A stretch of DNA of 64,000 bases from Thermothielavioides terrestris NRRL 8126 (GCF_000226115.1 NC_016458.1:4436001-4500000), one strand, 5' to 3'; shown: positions 1 to 12,572, counted from the first letter of the stretch. Notes: generated by a model not told the origin, from the letters alone. Made by a program: numbers and translations.

Positions 1-1327
1 GCTTTTTTCAGGTTTTATCATGTCACATTCGGCTTTATTCTGTACTTGGCATTGTCTCGCCGTTTCCTGCATCGTCCTGGCCCGTCGCGGTTATTTCTGG
101 CGACAGACGACCTTTTGGGGCCTCCATATCCTCTTGAGCGTCCACTGTGCAGGTGATCGTCCTTCGCCCCCATCCTGCGCTTGGTGCCGCCCACCAAGAA
201 CATCGGGGGATTTCTCAGGGTTCTCAGGGACGCTCAGGGTTGGGGGCTGACGTGCTATTTTTGTGAGTTCAAGCTACTACAGTAATTGTCTTCAGGCAAT
301 TACTGTGCTTTGATACTGTGTGCGTCAACCTCCCTACCAGCCAAGTGGAATGTCACCTCACCAAAACCCCATTCGAAATCGCAGGTGGGCGAACAAGGGC
401 AGGCCGGTGGGTCAGGACACAGTAATCCGTGCACAACATCCCGTGAGGCATGACAGCGAGTCGACGGAATACATACAATCCTTACCTCGACATCAAATGG
501 GTTGCGGCTCGACAATCGGTCCCTTCCCCTAGGTTATCTAATTACGCAGTAAACGGGCGGCAGACCGGCGCAGCCCAAACTCCAGAAGAGTCTCGGCCGG
601 CCGATTTCTCCATCACCGCTTCAATAAAGGAAGGACAAGGGGGCATCAGCCTCTTCTCGTGTATCGAGGACCGAGAAGTTGTCATGTTCCAATGTGTTGA
701 CATTTTGCTACATATGGATGCATTGACGATCAATTCCGGCAGACATGCTAGTGTAGGTAGTTAAGGTAGTATGGGAGATCCCGTGGGCAATTCCATGCTG
801 TGGTTGGGGGGAATTTGGGGGCTGACAAAGCCTGAGCGACCCATGCCGGGGGCGACTGCGCCTCGCCAAAATTACTCCGTACACGGCAAACGAAGGGAGC
901 CCTCAGTTACACCAAACATCAGTTGTTCTGCATAGCGTGCTGCACTCTCTGTACGCCGAGTAAGCTGCCCAACCACACATCGCCGCCGTGGTTCTGCATC
1001 CCATCTGCCATAGGTTGCTGCCGTTCTCCGCTTGCCGCTTGCCGCTTGCCGCTTGCCGTTGTGCCGTGCTGTGGTTGCACCCACCTACCCCCTCTGCCCA
1101 GCGCCAACTGCAGCGGCTCCAGCGCCCACGCCAGCGCCAAACCATCACCGTTCCGCCCCCCAGGCCCGATCGCTCCCTGCGTGCCTGTGCCTGTCCCTGT
1201 GCGACGATCTCGTCAATCCTCGTCACACCAGCAACTCCCCGATGGCGAGCCACAACGGCGGACCATGATATTTTTGCTCGACAACCGGCTGCCGTGACCG
1301 CATCCAGCCTCGGACTTGTCGTCGAGT
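1..1327. other. Intergenic region upstream of the F-box gene
   Basis: I see no convincing gene here. Only short open frames without splice-supported continuations are present. The last 300 bases before the F-box start are C/T-rich, as expected of a filamentous-fungal promoter and 5' leader. A 7-bp unit (CCGCTTG) is repeated about four times around 1028-1060. Confidence 0.6.
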
Positions 1328-4300
1328 ATGGCAGCCGCCGACACCGTCGCTGACGCTGGGACGGCCAGGCCATCTGCCACCGAGAAACAACCCATCGTCG
1401 TGCCCGTCGCCGATGCCAACGCGGGCCCGGACGACCGCAAGAGCCCGCGCGCCTTCGAGCGGCTCCCCGATGAAATTATCCAACAGTATGCGCCTGTCTC
1501 TTAGTTCGCAGCTTTCTGCCTGCCTGCCTCTCCCTTCGGTCGTTGGCCAAGGTTGATGTTGGGTCATGATGATGAATGTGGGCCTTGCTTGGATGGCCGT
1601 GTGCTTACAGACATGGCAGGATACTCCAGGCATCGGACGCCAATGGCTTCGCGTCGCTGGCGCTGCTCAACACGAAGTGGCGGAGCGTCGCGCAACAAGC
1701 CCATCTCTACGCCCACCACCTCGCGAGCTGCCCCTCCTATGCCACGAGTCATCATGCGCCGCCGCAGGCCACCAGCGACGATGATCTACCCAGGCTTCGC
1801 CGCCTCTTCGCGAGAGAGGTCAAGCGCAACCTGTTCGAGGCATATCTGCGCCCGAAGCGGACCGTCATCAAGGTCATCTCAAACTCGATCAGCTCCTCGT
1901 CATGTCCCGGCGGCGAAGGCATCCAGTTCAGCCCTTCGCCCAAGGGCCACCACCTGCTCGCCTACAACTCGTCTAGGATACACGTCATCGACCTTCGGAG
2001 ACCCGAGATCGAGGTGAAGCGGGAGTTCAAGATACTGCGGCGCCCTGCTGCCACGTGCATCAATGACGAGGGGACCCTGCTCGCCGTCTTGCTGACCGAG
2101 ATGGAAGTGGACATCTACGATCTCACCCAGTCGCCGCCGAAACGGACGCAGTCCATGATCCTGGATCATAGTCCCCGAGCTATCGCCCTCTCTCCCTGCG
2201 GCTCCGTCCTGGCCGCCGCTTACGAGGGCGGCATCGAGGTCACCTCGTTGAATCCGGGCGCAGTAACCGCCGAGAGGAGGGCGGTCAAGTGCGACGGCGT
2301 CGATGCGCTGGCCTTCTCGTTCGACGGCACTCAGATCCTCGGGACGACGGTGCAGTCGTCACAACCCAACACGGTGATCCTTACTGCTCCTTACTACGAC
2401 CCCGGGAGTCACATGGCAGACCACGATATCAGCGCGCTGTGGACCACGTCGATCTTGTTTCCTAACAGCAGCCGTGACTGCAGCCATGCGGTTCTGGTGC
2501 AAAACGGCAAGCACGAGGAGGCAGCCTGGACCTTTACCTACGATAGAAGCTTCGAGACCTTCCGGGCAGTACGGATCGATGACTTGCGCAACGGCACCAC
2601 GTACTTTACGGGACCATTGCCCAGCCCGGACTCGCAGGCGAAGCTGCTACCCTGCACGTTGCCCGCCGCCTCCTATTATGGCGAACTCGTCTCGGCTGGC
2701 TTCCAGGGCAAGGAGATCTGGCTGTACGGCATCCCCGAGGACCTCGACGCAGTGCCAGTGCCCGATGCCGCAGGTGCCGGCGCCGAGAGCGGCTCGAACG
2801 CAAACGGGCTGTTTCGCAGAAACAGCGGCCCATCCCTCCGCGCGAGCCCCAGAATACAAGACAACAACAGCGAACCGGCGAGGGTACCGCAGTGGCAGAT
2901 CCTCTGTGACAAGCTTCGCAACACGTTTGTTAGTGGGTATAAGATTGGCGAGCTCGAGGGCGTTACTACGGTCAAGTTTGTGGCCGATTTTGCGGACTCC
3001 TCGATGAAGGAACGGTTAATCGTGGCTGCTCGCGGGGCTGTGGCGAACATGAGCGTCACCGACGATGAGGGGATCGACTTTGTTGACGGGGGGCGCATCA
3101 CCATTCTCGACTTCGATTACGGCGTCCGCGACGGCACGGTCGATGAGTATGCCATCGAGGTGGGGACAAAGGAACCTGAAGTGCTCGAAGAAGAGCATCG
3201 GGACATCGATACGGAGGTTGCCATCGTTCGGCGGCGGACCGTCGCCCAGAAAAGGGGGAGCCGCAGCGCTGCGCTGATGCGCAGCGTGACAAGCGCAAGC
3301 CGCACACCGCCGCTGCCCCCGCAACCCCCCACGCGTCCCGAAGACGACGAAGACGACCCTCTTGTACCGCGCCGCATAGGAGTGCCGCCGGTCAGGAGCG
3401 TTCAACAGACGGCGGCAGCTGACGACACGGAGACACAATCCATTGAGGAGCAGGAAGCCTTGGACGCACCATATACGCATGCTAGTCCTCGCTCAGGGCC
3501 GACACTACGCCGGGCCGCCACGGCCGCTGCCCACACGCGCCGTCTCCATCCGTCGGCGGCTGCAGGCGGACACATTGTCTATCGCAGGGCGGACGGCCGT
3601 GCTGAGCACCCGCACGAGAGTGACGCCGACAACTGGGTCCCTCCCCCGCCGCCGTACCAAAAAGAAGACCCTGGCGATTTGCCTTCGTTCCTTCGGCATG
3701 CCGCCATCTCCCTTCCATCCGGTCCCGCCATAGAGCCTGCGGAAGGCCAAGCGAACCAACCACGGGATAGGCAGGCGATACGGAATTCCTCGGCATCGAT
3801 GCATCAGCAGCCTCGCCGCGCCGAGACATCGGCCTCGGCGAACCGGTACTCCTCTCCGGTTCCTCCGGTCCCTCCGCTACCATCCCTCTCAGACATTCCG
3901 CCGGTGCCGCCAATGCCGGCTATTCCGCCAGCAATCGCTGGCTCGCTGGCACCGCCGGTTGCACCCGTTCCGCATGCCCGCACCCATGGGCGCGGCGGAA
4001 GTTCAGGGGCGCAATCTACTCGTGAAGAGGCCGTGCGGCCAGCTTCGAGGGACTCGCGATATCTCGAGGGCGACAACATTTACGACGTCTCGCCCCCAGA
4101 CTCCCCAGCCTTGCCGCCGGTGGCGCAGCATGTCTCCCGCGACCATGGTGACAGCCGGGTGGTAAGCGGTCCTGAGCCGGGCGCGGTACTCCCCGTGGCG
4201 GCTCCTGGTGCCAACGCAAGTGAGGTAGCAACCTCGGTAAGAACGCAGACCACTCCTGTATCCCCAGAGGCTGGTCCGCCGGCGTCCCTCGAACCTAATT

Positions 4301-5460
4301 TCGTGGCCCAGGCCAACGGCAGCCTCATGCCCCCTGCCAACGAAAACCCGGCTGCCAGTGAGCCCTCAGTCAGGCGGCTTTCCGTCTCAAGGACTTGGCC
4401 AATACAGCCGATGCCCATCAAGACCAACAATGCCCCAGCTGGATATCCATATTCGGCGCCCCCCATCAACGGCAACGAAGCGCTGTCTCAGACCTTCCCT
4501 CCCCTCCCCACTGCGGAGCAGATGCCAATCTCTGCCCATCAGGCCTCAGCAGCTCGACCCTTGTCCGGCAACTTCCAGCTCCCGCGCGCCTTCACTGATA
4601 ACTCCACAAACGACGAGAAAAACTGGCACCGAACGTCGTACCAGCGCCCAGTGTCTCAACAGCAGCACTACTCGTTCCCGCGGCCACGACCGCAGTCGCC
4701 CGGCGCACCGTTCCCCGCGCGCGCCACCATGCACGAGCCACAGCCCCGACGACCGCACGACATGAGCCCCGCGCTCCCGGGAGAGGACATGCCGCTGATC
4801 ATCAGCACGCCCAAAGGCGTGTCTGGAGCGTTCGATCCCCCAGGCCGGCACCCCTCCGAACGGCGCGCCGAAACACCCATCCTGGCTCCGGTCCCCCGCC
4901 ACCCGCGGCCGCAAGCGCAGGCATCGATCCTGCGCCCGGCGCAAGAGCGCCCCGACCCCGTCTACGGCAGCAATGCCGGCGCCGCATCCCTACCCCCACC
5001 CCTACCCCTGCCCCAACCCCTACCCCCGCCCCATCCGTCTCAGGGCGGTGTCCTCATGGTGCCCTCGGCGCCGGGATCGGCGTCGACGGGCTTCTCGCGC
5101 CGCGTGCCGGGCCTGAGCCGGAAGCAGAGCCGGGCGGAGCGGTCGGCGGCGAAGAACGTGGCGGACGCGAAGCGCAGGGGCTGGACCGGCCGGTCGACGC
5201 GCGGCAAGAGCAAGCGCGGCAACGGGAAGAAGAAGAAGGAGCGCGACTTCGACGCGGCCAGCAGCGCCGCCTGGACCGATGTCACGGTCACGGCGTACAG
5301 CGTCCGGTCGGGCTTTGCGGGGCTGGGTGGTGGTGGTGGTATTGGTGGTGCCGGGGTCGGTCCTGGAGGTGCTGGGCATGTCATGGATGCGCATGGGGGC
5401 GGCGGCGGCGCGTTTGGGCTGGGACTGAAGGGGAGGGATAGGCGATGTGTTGTCATGTAG
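1328..5460 (+). CDS. F-box protein with WD-like region, Pro-rich tail and C-terminal CaaX box
   Basis: Two exons, 1328-1485 and 1620-5460, give 1332 aa. Splicing joins LPDEIIQ to QILQASDANGF, so the intron interrupts the F-box (about residues 44-85), which also contains LLNTKWRSVAQQ. F-box proteins link substrates to Skp1 in SCF ubiquitin ligases. Residues about 130-450 hold beta-propeller-like repeats (IQFSPSPKGHHLLAY, RAIALSPCGSVLAAAY), plausibly a substrate-binding WD40 platform. The next 700 residues are Pro/Ser-rich and look disordered. A basic stretch (KSKRGNGKKKKERD) precedes a glycine-rich end closing with GRDRRCVVM. The last four residues, CVVM, match a CaaX prenylation box, which would suggest membrane anchoring. 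The start was placed at the ATG at 1328 because the frame upstream has only a TTG. The substrate is unknown. Confidence 0.85.
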
Positions 5461-6126
5461 AGGAGGACGCAGGGTAAGGATATGTGTGTGGGGGATGATA
5501 ATTGGTGGAGTTTGCCTGAGCGTCTTTGGCAAATGTGGGAGGACCGGCCGTCCATCTTGTCCCTTCTTTCTTTTTTTCCTTTCCTTTTTGCTTTTTCTCC
5601 GCGTCTATGTTCTTTGAAATGGGCGGCTACCTGATGATGATGATCTTTTAGCGAGCAGCGGCATACATGTCTCCCTGTCGCGGGGGTTTTCTCATCTCTC
5701 CGACCTTCGTTTAGTTATTTCCTCAGCAAGGTTGACAAGATGGTTGGATAGCAATATGATACCAGGGGGCCCACAGCATGTAACTCTTCACCATTCAGCA
5801 TCTAGTATCCGCCCTCCACTAACTACCGGTTCTTCCCGCGTAGGAATTGCTTTCGTTTTCTTTTTCCAGGATAGGTAATTTTCTCTCGTTATTTTTCTAT
5901 TTGTTTTTCATAATACCGGTCAACTTGAACATCTTAATTGTCAATTCGGGCACGGGCCACTCATCACCATCGCTTCTCTCACTCGGTCACACCTCAGCTC
6001 GCCTCTCACCTGCACAGTGTCAAGTGGTGAAGGCACTCGGTTGCCTTGACCCGCTGCCGATGAACCCGAGCTTAGTCTGAGAACACATCAAACAACCGTA
6101 GCACGTCCATCCATAGGAGCCATCCA
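5461..6126. other. Intergenic region between two plus-strand genes
   Basis: This holds the 3' UTR of the F-box gene and the promoter/leader of the next gene. T/C-rich tracts occur at 5560-5600 and 5845-5920. I see no gene or repeat of note. Confidence 0.6.
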
Positions 6127-7877
6127 ATGCTCGTCCGAACGTGGTTCCGGACGGCAGGCCCGGCCGGGCGGATTGCGTCTCATTTACGGAGGCCGCGCGC
6201 GCTTCGCGGTCAACAGCATCATCAACAACATTTTCAACACCAACAACAACAACAACATCGACGAATTAGTTGTGTGACCGTGTGTCTCGATCCGTCGCGG
6301 GCGTCGACCGCCGAGCTCCAGGTGCGAAGGACCGCTCTCTCCTGATGCTCAAACGGGCCACTGAATCCTCCCCCCGCCGCGAGCTCTAGCAAGCGGCCAT
6401 AGACGGTGTCGAAGAGTGGCTGGGACTCGCCAAGCGCACATCTTCCTCCTCCCATGACGCCGCCGTCGTTCTTGTCTCGCGCGCCCTAGCGTCCTGGCTG
6501 GACGACGACGTGTTTCTCTCCCGCCTGCTTGCGTCGACCGGAATCCCCTCGGGGACGGAAGCGAAGGGACTGACCGTCGTGGCCGCCGCCGTCGACGAAG
6601 TCCCCCGCTACGACCGCCGCCTCGACCTCTTCTGCTCGTCCGAGGGCGTGTCCGTTCTGCGCGGAGACGCCGCGAAACTCCTGCCGCCCCCGGACCAGGC
6701 CAGCGACGCGGCTGCAACCACCCCCACCCCCTCGCTCGAATTCGCGCCGCCTCCGTGCCGGCATGCCGGCCGGCTCGCCGCGACCGTCCCGCTGGCCAAC
6801 ACGCTCTTCAGCAACGGCAGGCCCCATGCGCTCTTCGTCAGCCGGTGGCGCAGCAGCAGCAGCAGCCCGGAAGAGCCGCCGCGTCTGCTCGAGAAGCTGC
6901 CCAAGTCCAACCAGCGGATACTGCTGTCTGCCGCAGGCGCGGGCTTCCAGGAGAGTTCCTCCAGTGCCGTGCTCTCCCACCTCGTCCCCGTGACCGCCCC
7001 GCGCAGGATCACCCGCGGCTTGGGGAACATTCTGCGCGAGGTGCAGAAGGACGGCTCCGAGGCGCAGCCGGCGTCGACCGAGCTGGAGGCCGTCATTCCG
7101 CGCCTGCTCGAGGCGCGCCGCAAAGCGCTAGGAGACGCTGACGGGCAGGACCACCCAAGTGGTCCAATAGACGTCTGGGCCCTTTTGATCCCCAGCTCGT
7201 ACGCTGATAAATGGCGGCTCATCGAGCCCGACTGGGACTGGTCCAACTATCACGCCGATGATGAAATCAAGACGGCCAGGATCCTGGCAGAAAACATGGA
7301 CCGGTTCCTCGGCGGCGGCTGCCAGCTGCGCAAAGTCTGTGAGTGAAGGATAGCCTTTGCCCTCTTTTTGTTCCTTGAATTTACAATGAGTCTTGGGTCT
7401 GACTTGCGAATAGTGAGCGGCGGCGGCGGCTGGGGCGCAAAGAGGGGCATGCTGTCGCTGGATCCCCAGACTCAGCTTACCAAGGATGAGCACCAGGACT
7501 TTGAGAACTTCAAGGCTTCTTTCGAGAGCGAGGGCGCCGCTGGCGGCCTCGTCACGCGTGGTTCCTACGTTCAGTTCCTCGTCTCGCCCGTTCGCCCTTC
7601 GCGTGCGGGGTGGATAACCCCCGACAGCCGGCGATGGGACCCCTGTGAATCCCGAACCCTCCCAGCAAGACCCGTCACCGTCTTCGGGACGACCGCCGCT
7701 CCGTTCCGCGCGTCCCTAGCCGACTCCCTGAACGTTTGGCCAAACCTGTTTGGGGCCGCCTCCTCCCAGGCCGTGTACCTGTCACGCTCCCCGGCCGGGC
7801 AAGTTTCCGATGATGATGAGCCCACCGTTGGCTCCAAGCTCGACGCTCCGTACTCTTACCTAGTCTCCTCGGAGTGA
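6127..7877 (+). CDS. Conserved fungal protein of unknown function, probably mitochondrial
   Basis: Three exons, 6127-6321, 6390-7338 and 7414-7877, give 535 aa. Splice phases agree: TAELQ joins QAAIDGVEEW, and QLRKV joins LSGGGGWGAKRGML. The N-terminus (MLVRTWFRTAGPAGRIASHL) is Arg-rich with no acidic residues, as in a mitochondrial presequence. A Gln/His-rich run follows (HHQQHFQHQQQQQH). Landmarks that look conserved are VPLANTLFSNGRPHALFVSRW-type sequence in the middle, then DVWALLIPSSYADKW, then GGGGWGAKRGMLSLDP near the start of exon 3. I do not recognise a named family and no catalytic motif is evident. Location is inferred from the presequence only. Confidence 0.75.
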
Positions 7878-8944
7878 AAGTACCCGCGCCGAACCGCTGC
7901 CTGACTGCCGGATGACCCTCCGAAGCCTCGGCGACCTGGGGGAAACGCCGGGCGGCAGCAGGCCTAGAGCTGGTAGCAGCTTCGCGGCCGGTAACCGGCG
8001 GGAAAGGATGGGCCAGTTGCAGAAAGAGGGGGAGTAGCCCACTGGGGCGGGACCCTCGCGTTTGCAGCGTATCGGCGCCTGCACTCACCGTTGGCTCGAG
8101 ATGTGGCGAGAGGAGATAAGAGTATGTAAAATAGCGCAAAAATGTACGTGTATGTGTAGACAAGACGCAAAATCTCCTAGAACCGGCTGCTTCCTCTGTA
8201 ACGTTATGCCCCCATTCCAGTACCCCGAATGTAGCCCGACCCTTCCTTTTGCCAGTATCTGTATAAAATTCCCACACAGACAACTGCTGTTCTTGGCGTG
8301 GCGCGTGGCCTCAAGTTTCAGCAGTCTAAGCCACCTCAATGAAGTATTTACATTCAAGTTGGGTAGGGGGGGAGAGGGGAGGGGTCACATCCAATCCACT
8401 GACGACATTCAGGCCCTGGGCCTCTCGCCTTGGTTTCAGCAGTTGCGGCCCTGCCACTGAGCCGCTTCAATTCCAGCCCAACACGCGGTCTGATAGATGG
8501 AGCAAGTAAACTAGAGCAAAACAGTTTCGGCTGTGTTCCAAGATAAATAAATACCCGGGAGCTTAAGACTGGTTTGTGCCCGAGTAACGAGTTGCGAAGC
8601 CGGATGTGTCGAAAACGTGCCAAACCCTCCCCCTGAGTGAACTGAACAAACCCCACCCCAGCATTCAAGGACGGCTTAGGGGCCCAACCCATCTTGCTTG
8701 GATAGGAAGATGCTTTGAAGACAACCAGCAAGCGGCGTGCTAGCCGCCGATGAGACGGACGGAACTGTGCTTCGATCGAAATCCTAGAGTGGAGGCCGGT
8801 AATGAGCTAATGCGCAACAACCAAATCTTCCCACACAGCAAGCCTCCTTGTATCCTGCCAGCTATGGTCTTCAGATAGCATGCCTCCACGTCTTCCAGCT
8901 CTGGGGCCATAAGAGAACGCATCAGATTTCCCCCTTCCCACCGC
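7878..8944. other. Convergent intergenic region (3' UTRs)
   Basis: This lies between the plus-strand gene ending at 7877 and the minus-strand gene ending at 8945, so it should hold both 3' UTRs. Open frames here are short, lack splice-supported continuation and resemble no protein I know. Confidence 0.55.
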
Positions 8945-10617
8945 TCACTCAATCATATCCACATCCCCGCTCACATCCTGCTGCGGCCCGCCGGCAGGAA
9001 CACCGTTGGTATTCCCCACAGCAGGGGTAGCCTCGCCGGTCGCATCCCCGCCGCCGCTGCCAGCAAAGTAGTCCTCCATCTCCGCGTCCAGCTCCTCCTG
9101 CGTCTTCTTGGGCCGCCCATCTCTCCCCACCTTCTCACCAGCGCCACCCCTCTCGCCCCGTCTACCCGCACCACCGCCCTCCCTCCGCGCGCCGGGCCGC
9201 CTGCCCCCGCCATCCCGCCGTCTACTGCCACCCCCGCCTGCGACCGGACTCCGCGACCGGCGGCCGTTCCCGCCGTCGTGCGGCCGATACCGATCGACGC
9301 CCCTCCGCGCGGCCTCCTCGTCCGACTCGCGGCGCGGCGAGAGCGACCGCGCCCGGTCCGCGGGCAGGGTGATGCGCTCGGCGAGCGGCCGGCCGGGGAG
9401 GACGGCCGTGTCGAAGGGGTTGCGGCGCGGGCCCGTGGGCAGCAGCGTGAGGCGGATGGGCTGGCCGGCCGCGTTGGCGCCGTCGAACTCCTTGATGGCC
9501 TCGGCCGCGTCGCGGTGCGACTCGTACGTGACGAAGGCGGTGCCCTCGGAGCGGCCCGCGCGGTCGTACTTCATTTCGAGCTTGATGAGCGGGCCGATGC
9601 GGGAGAAGAGGCCCTGCGCTGGGTGATGAGTATTCGCGCGCTTTCTTTTAGAGTCGTTGAGACAAGGAGCGCAGGATGGCTCACCTCCAGATCTTCCTGC
9701 GTCAGTTCATAGTGGATGTTATCCACTCTGAGCTTGGCACCCCTAGAGTCGCTGCTGGAGTGTCAGAGATATCCTCTCGGCGATTCGGCGGCGGTGAGGT
9801 CGTACCTGGAGGGCTCGGGCGAATGTCGACGACGTCTTGGAGCGGAGCGTCGGCCTGCTGAAAAAAAAAGCAACATTAGTAAACAGCTTCCCCCATTTGC
9901 AGCAGTATTCTCCTTAACGTACCATAATCCTCGAACTTGTCATGAACCCACTCGCTGCGCCAACGGTGTCAATCCAGGAATTCGCGGCGCACTGGTCGAG
10001 CGGTATACGTACGAATCGAGGTCCCGCGGAGCATCGTCTCTGAAGGGCTGTTGCCGCCGAAGAAGGATCGGAAGCTGGTTAGCCGGTAAAATTCAAGTTG
10101 GAGTGGTTACCCTCCACTGCCAGTCGCGAGTCTGATCCGAGGGCGCAGCCGAACCGCCGAGGGCGAAACGAGAGCGCACACGAAGGCCCGTGCAGATGCG
10201 ACTGCGTCGAACAAACATCTGCCATGGTGGCGATCGAGGAAGGGAAAAGAGGAGGAGGAGAGAGGGTGCATTCAACCTAATCGACGTGTGGACCGATGCG
10301 AGTGTTGAGCAAATTGCACCCTTTGGCAAAGCCGGTGGAGTGGGTGATGCGAAGAATCGCTGGGAACAGGCGCATACATACCTTTCTGACGCCATCTCTG
10401 GGGTAGTCGGATCTGTCGCGACGACGGCCGCCGCGAGAACTTCTATTGTTCTACAGACTCGAGGGTCAGCCGATTGAGAATATGCTTTGTCGTGTTTCTC
10501 TCTCGGCGAGACTAGAGGACAGGAACCGAGGACATGGAGAAGAAGCAGTGTTGGCATACATACCTGCTTCCGTTCGGCCAGTATCTCGTCGAGGCTGCGG
10601 TCGAGTACACGATCCAT
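8945..10617 (-). CDS. Aly/REF (Yra1-type) mRNA-export RNA-binding protein
   Basis: Seven exons read 10617-10564, 10450-10382, 10047-10013, 9954-9923, 9857-9806, 9754-9685 and 9613-8945, giving 326 aa. The protein opens with MDRVLDRSLDEILAER and ends near KKTQEELDAEMEDYF. These are the N- and C-terminal REF motifs which in the Aly/Yra1 family bind the helicase UAP56/Sub2. One RRM lies between them, at about residues 87-165: AKLRVDNIHYEL is RNP2-like and GTAFVTY is RNP1-like. RGG/RS-rich segments flank the RRM. The family couples spliced mRNA to the Mex67 export receptor in the nucleus. The 334-nt second intron is long for this window. Exon 5 could start at 9751 instead of 9754 (CAGCAG acceptor). 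The start codon lies about 200 bp from a transposon end. Confidence 0.88.
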
Positions 10618-10815
10618 TTTGTCTCGGGTCGTTCACCACACAGAGCTGTGGTTGTTATTGGAGAGTGGCGTGCCTCAGGTGGTGTGGGTTGGAGGTTGGG
10701 AATGCAGCGGATAAGGCTGAGTCTTGGGCCATTCAATTGAATGATAAGGTCCAGATCGGAGCCAAAACTCCAGCGAACAAGCCCTGTCACCACGCACATG
10801 TGAGTAGGGCGAAGC

Positions 10816-10821
10816 ATATGC
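10816..10821. repeat. Left target-site duplication ATATGC
   Basis: Six bases directly outside the left TIR. They are identical to 18117-18122. Confidence 0.85.
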
Positions 10822-11081
10822 TACAGCGCTCCAAACGCATCACTGTCCATTAACCCAAACCCGTTTGCAACTGACTGCCAGCCAAGCAATTGCTATAGCA
10901 ACCAACTTACCCCGCTACAACCCGATTTTGAAAATCGCTCCTTGCTCTATACAATTAAGAATTTTCAGCTACACTGCGCTACTATTCTCTATTCTATTTC
11001 CTAAACTATATCCCAATATTCAATCGTACTTGATTGAACTAAGCTATCTATTGCGCTATATATTCTAATTGGCTTTATTCT
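10822..11081 (+). repeat. Left terminal inverted repeat
   Basis: Starts TACAGCGCTCCAAACGCATC and ends around CTTTATTCT. The outer 80 bp keep normal CA and TG content, while inner parts show C-to-T changes relative to the right copy and the reverse. Confidence 0.85.
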
Positions 11082-12084
11082 GTCAATTTAAGTTTACTTT
11101 ATTTATTCGCTTGTCGCTTAGCTTTTAGAATAGCGCCCTTTGCCTATACTAGGGAGAATCCTACCCCCTAGGGTATAAGCTTAGAAAAGCCTCTTAAGCA
11201 CTTGTAAACGCCATTTATAGTTATATTACTAGCGATACTCTAGGCTTATAAAAATAATATCTAGATAACGGCTTAGGTCCTGAAAAAGCTTTATAAAACT
11301 ATATTTAACGAGGTCTATAAACTAATAGATAGAAAGAAAGTTAGATAGATCAATTTTCACTTATAAACTTTTATAATTATTAACTAGGGTTATAGGATAT
11401 TCTTTGCTACTTTATCTTTAAAGAAATCTAGAAGGATAGGAAAATCTAGTATATTGACGTTAAAATTAATACCTAGCTATATACTAAGGCCTTAGCGCTT
11501 TTGCTATTTGTAAATTATACTATTTCTAAGATACTTTGCTAATAATATATATTACTAAAGAGTATAGGGCTATATAATTTATATATCTAGCCTAATATTA
11601 AGCTTAGGAAAAGAGTATATACTAACTGTATTTACTCTTTATATAGAAATTTTTGTTCTTTATATCAAGGTATATTATATAAAAAAATTTTAGTTTATTC
11701 TAATTTACTAATGTTTCTTAGAGCTCGAGGCTAAGGAGAAAAGAAAGGTATATATTTACAATAATAAGCCTACTCTACTAATAGAGTATATTTGTCGGCT
11801 TATATCTATAAGAGACCTCGAAGTTTAGTTGGAGATGCTATAGAACGAGCTTAAGTCTTAGGTAGTAGAGGGGGTCTGCCTATTATAGGAGTAAGGTTTA
11901 GGTTATAGTATTCATTTGGGTATAGGTTATAGGGACTATAGGTTTAGCTAGATATTTTATACTATAGGTTAGGAAATAGGTCGGATTAGTATATAATACT
12001 ATCAATGAAGTTCGTTTATAGTAATATCATTAGATTTTTATACTATATAGTGTATTGTACTATATATAAATTATAGCGAAGATA
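11082..12084. other. RIP-scarred A/T-rich filler of the transposon, left part
   Basis: No open frame survives. CA and TG dinucleotides are scarce throughout. A Lys/Glu-rich coding flavour is visible around 11710-11880, but no family is recognisable. Confidence 0.5.
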
Positions 12085-12252
12085 TTCTTATCTTAATATC
12101 TTATTTAAAGTCTAAGTATATAAAATCTTATCCGAACTCCCTAATTAAACTCGAAGTCTTAACAATATTATTCTAATATCTTATCCAAAGTCTAAATATA
12201 TAAAATTTTATCTGAATTCCCTAATTAAACTCAAAGTCTCAATAGTATTATC

Positions 12253-12321
12253 TGTCGCGCACAGTATATAGGGTGCCCCTAGCCTTTGCAGGGCAAGGAT
12301 GTCCTTTTGCCCGTTGTGACA
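12253..12321 (+). repeat. Left 69-bp terminal direct repeat of the mini-LTR element
   Basis: TG...CA ended, starting TGTCGCGCACAG. It contains a self-complementary stretch (GGGCAAGGA paired with TCCTTTTGCCC, one base bulged) that could form a hairpin at about 12291-12312. Confidence 0.78.
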
Positions 12322-12325
12322 GTTA

Positions 12326-12440
12326 TAAGCCCGGTTCGCGTAGTGGTCTTGCATCTCGCCAGCCGTTCCCTGCGCATAGCAGCCACAACACGCAAAGGTC
12401 TATGGTTCGAACCACAGTCTGACCGGCTCGGTTTAGACCG
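12326..12440 (+). other. tRNA-like segment with pol III A- and B-box-like motifs
   Basis: Inside the mini-LTR element, TAGTGGTCTTG (12341-12351) resembles an A box, and GGTTCGAACCA (12404-12414) resembles a B box within a near-palindromic T-arm. AGCCCGG and ACCGGCT at the edges could pair as a rough acceptor stem. The T-loop is one base short and the A-B spacing is about 64 nt. I read it as tRNA-derived sequence, not a working tRNA gene. Confidence 0.5.
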
Positions 12441-12516
12441 TCGACGCCCTAGCGTGCAACGCTGATGGGGACCCTAGTCGGGTTACGGAAAGCGGAGAGT
12501 CTGGGAAAACAGAGAC

Positions 12517-12572
12517 TTGTGCGTTTGGTAGCCCTTATAGTTGGTTGTGCGTTTGGCAGCCCTTGTGGTTGA
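12517..12572 (+). repeat. 28-bp tandem duplication inside the mini-LTR element
   Basis: TTGTGCGTTTGG-type units start at 12517 and 12545. They differ by a few transitions. Confidence 0.65.

Noticed and set aside
10822..10823. TA dinucleotide as a mariner-type target duplication
   Set aside because: The TA belongs to the TIR ends (TAC...GTA); the next six bases on both sides are identical ATATGC, a better duplication.
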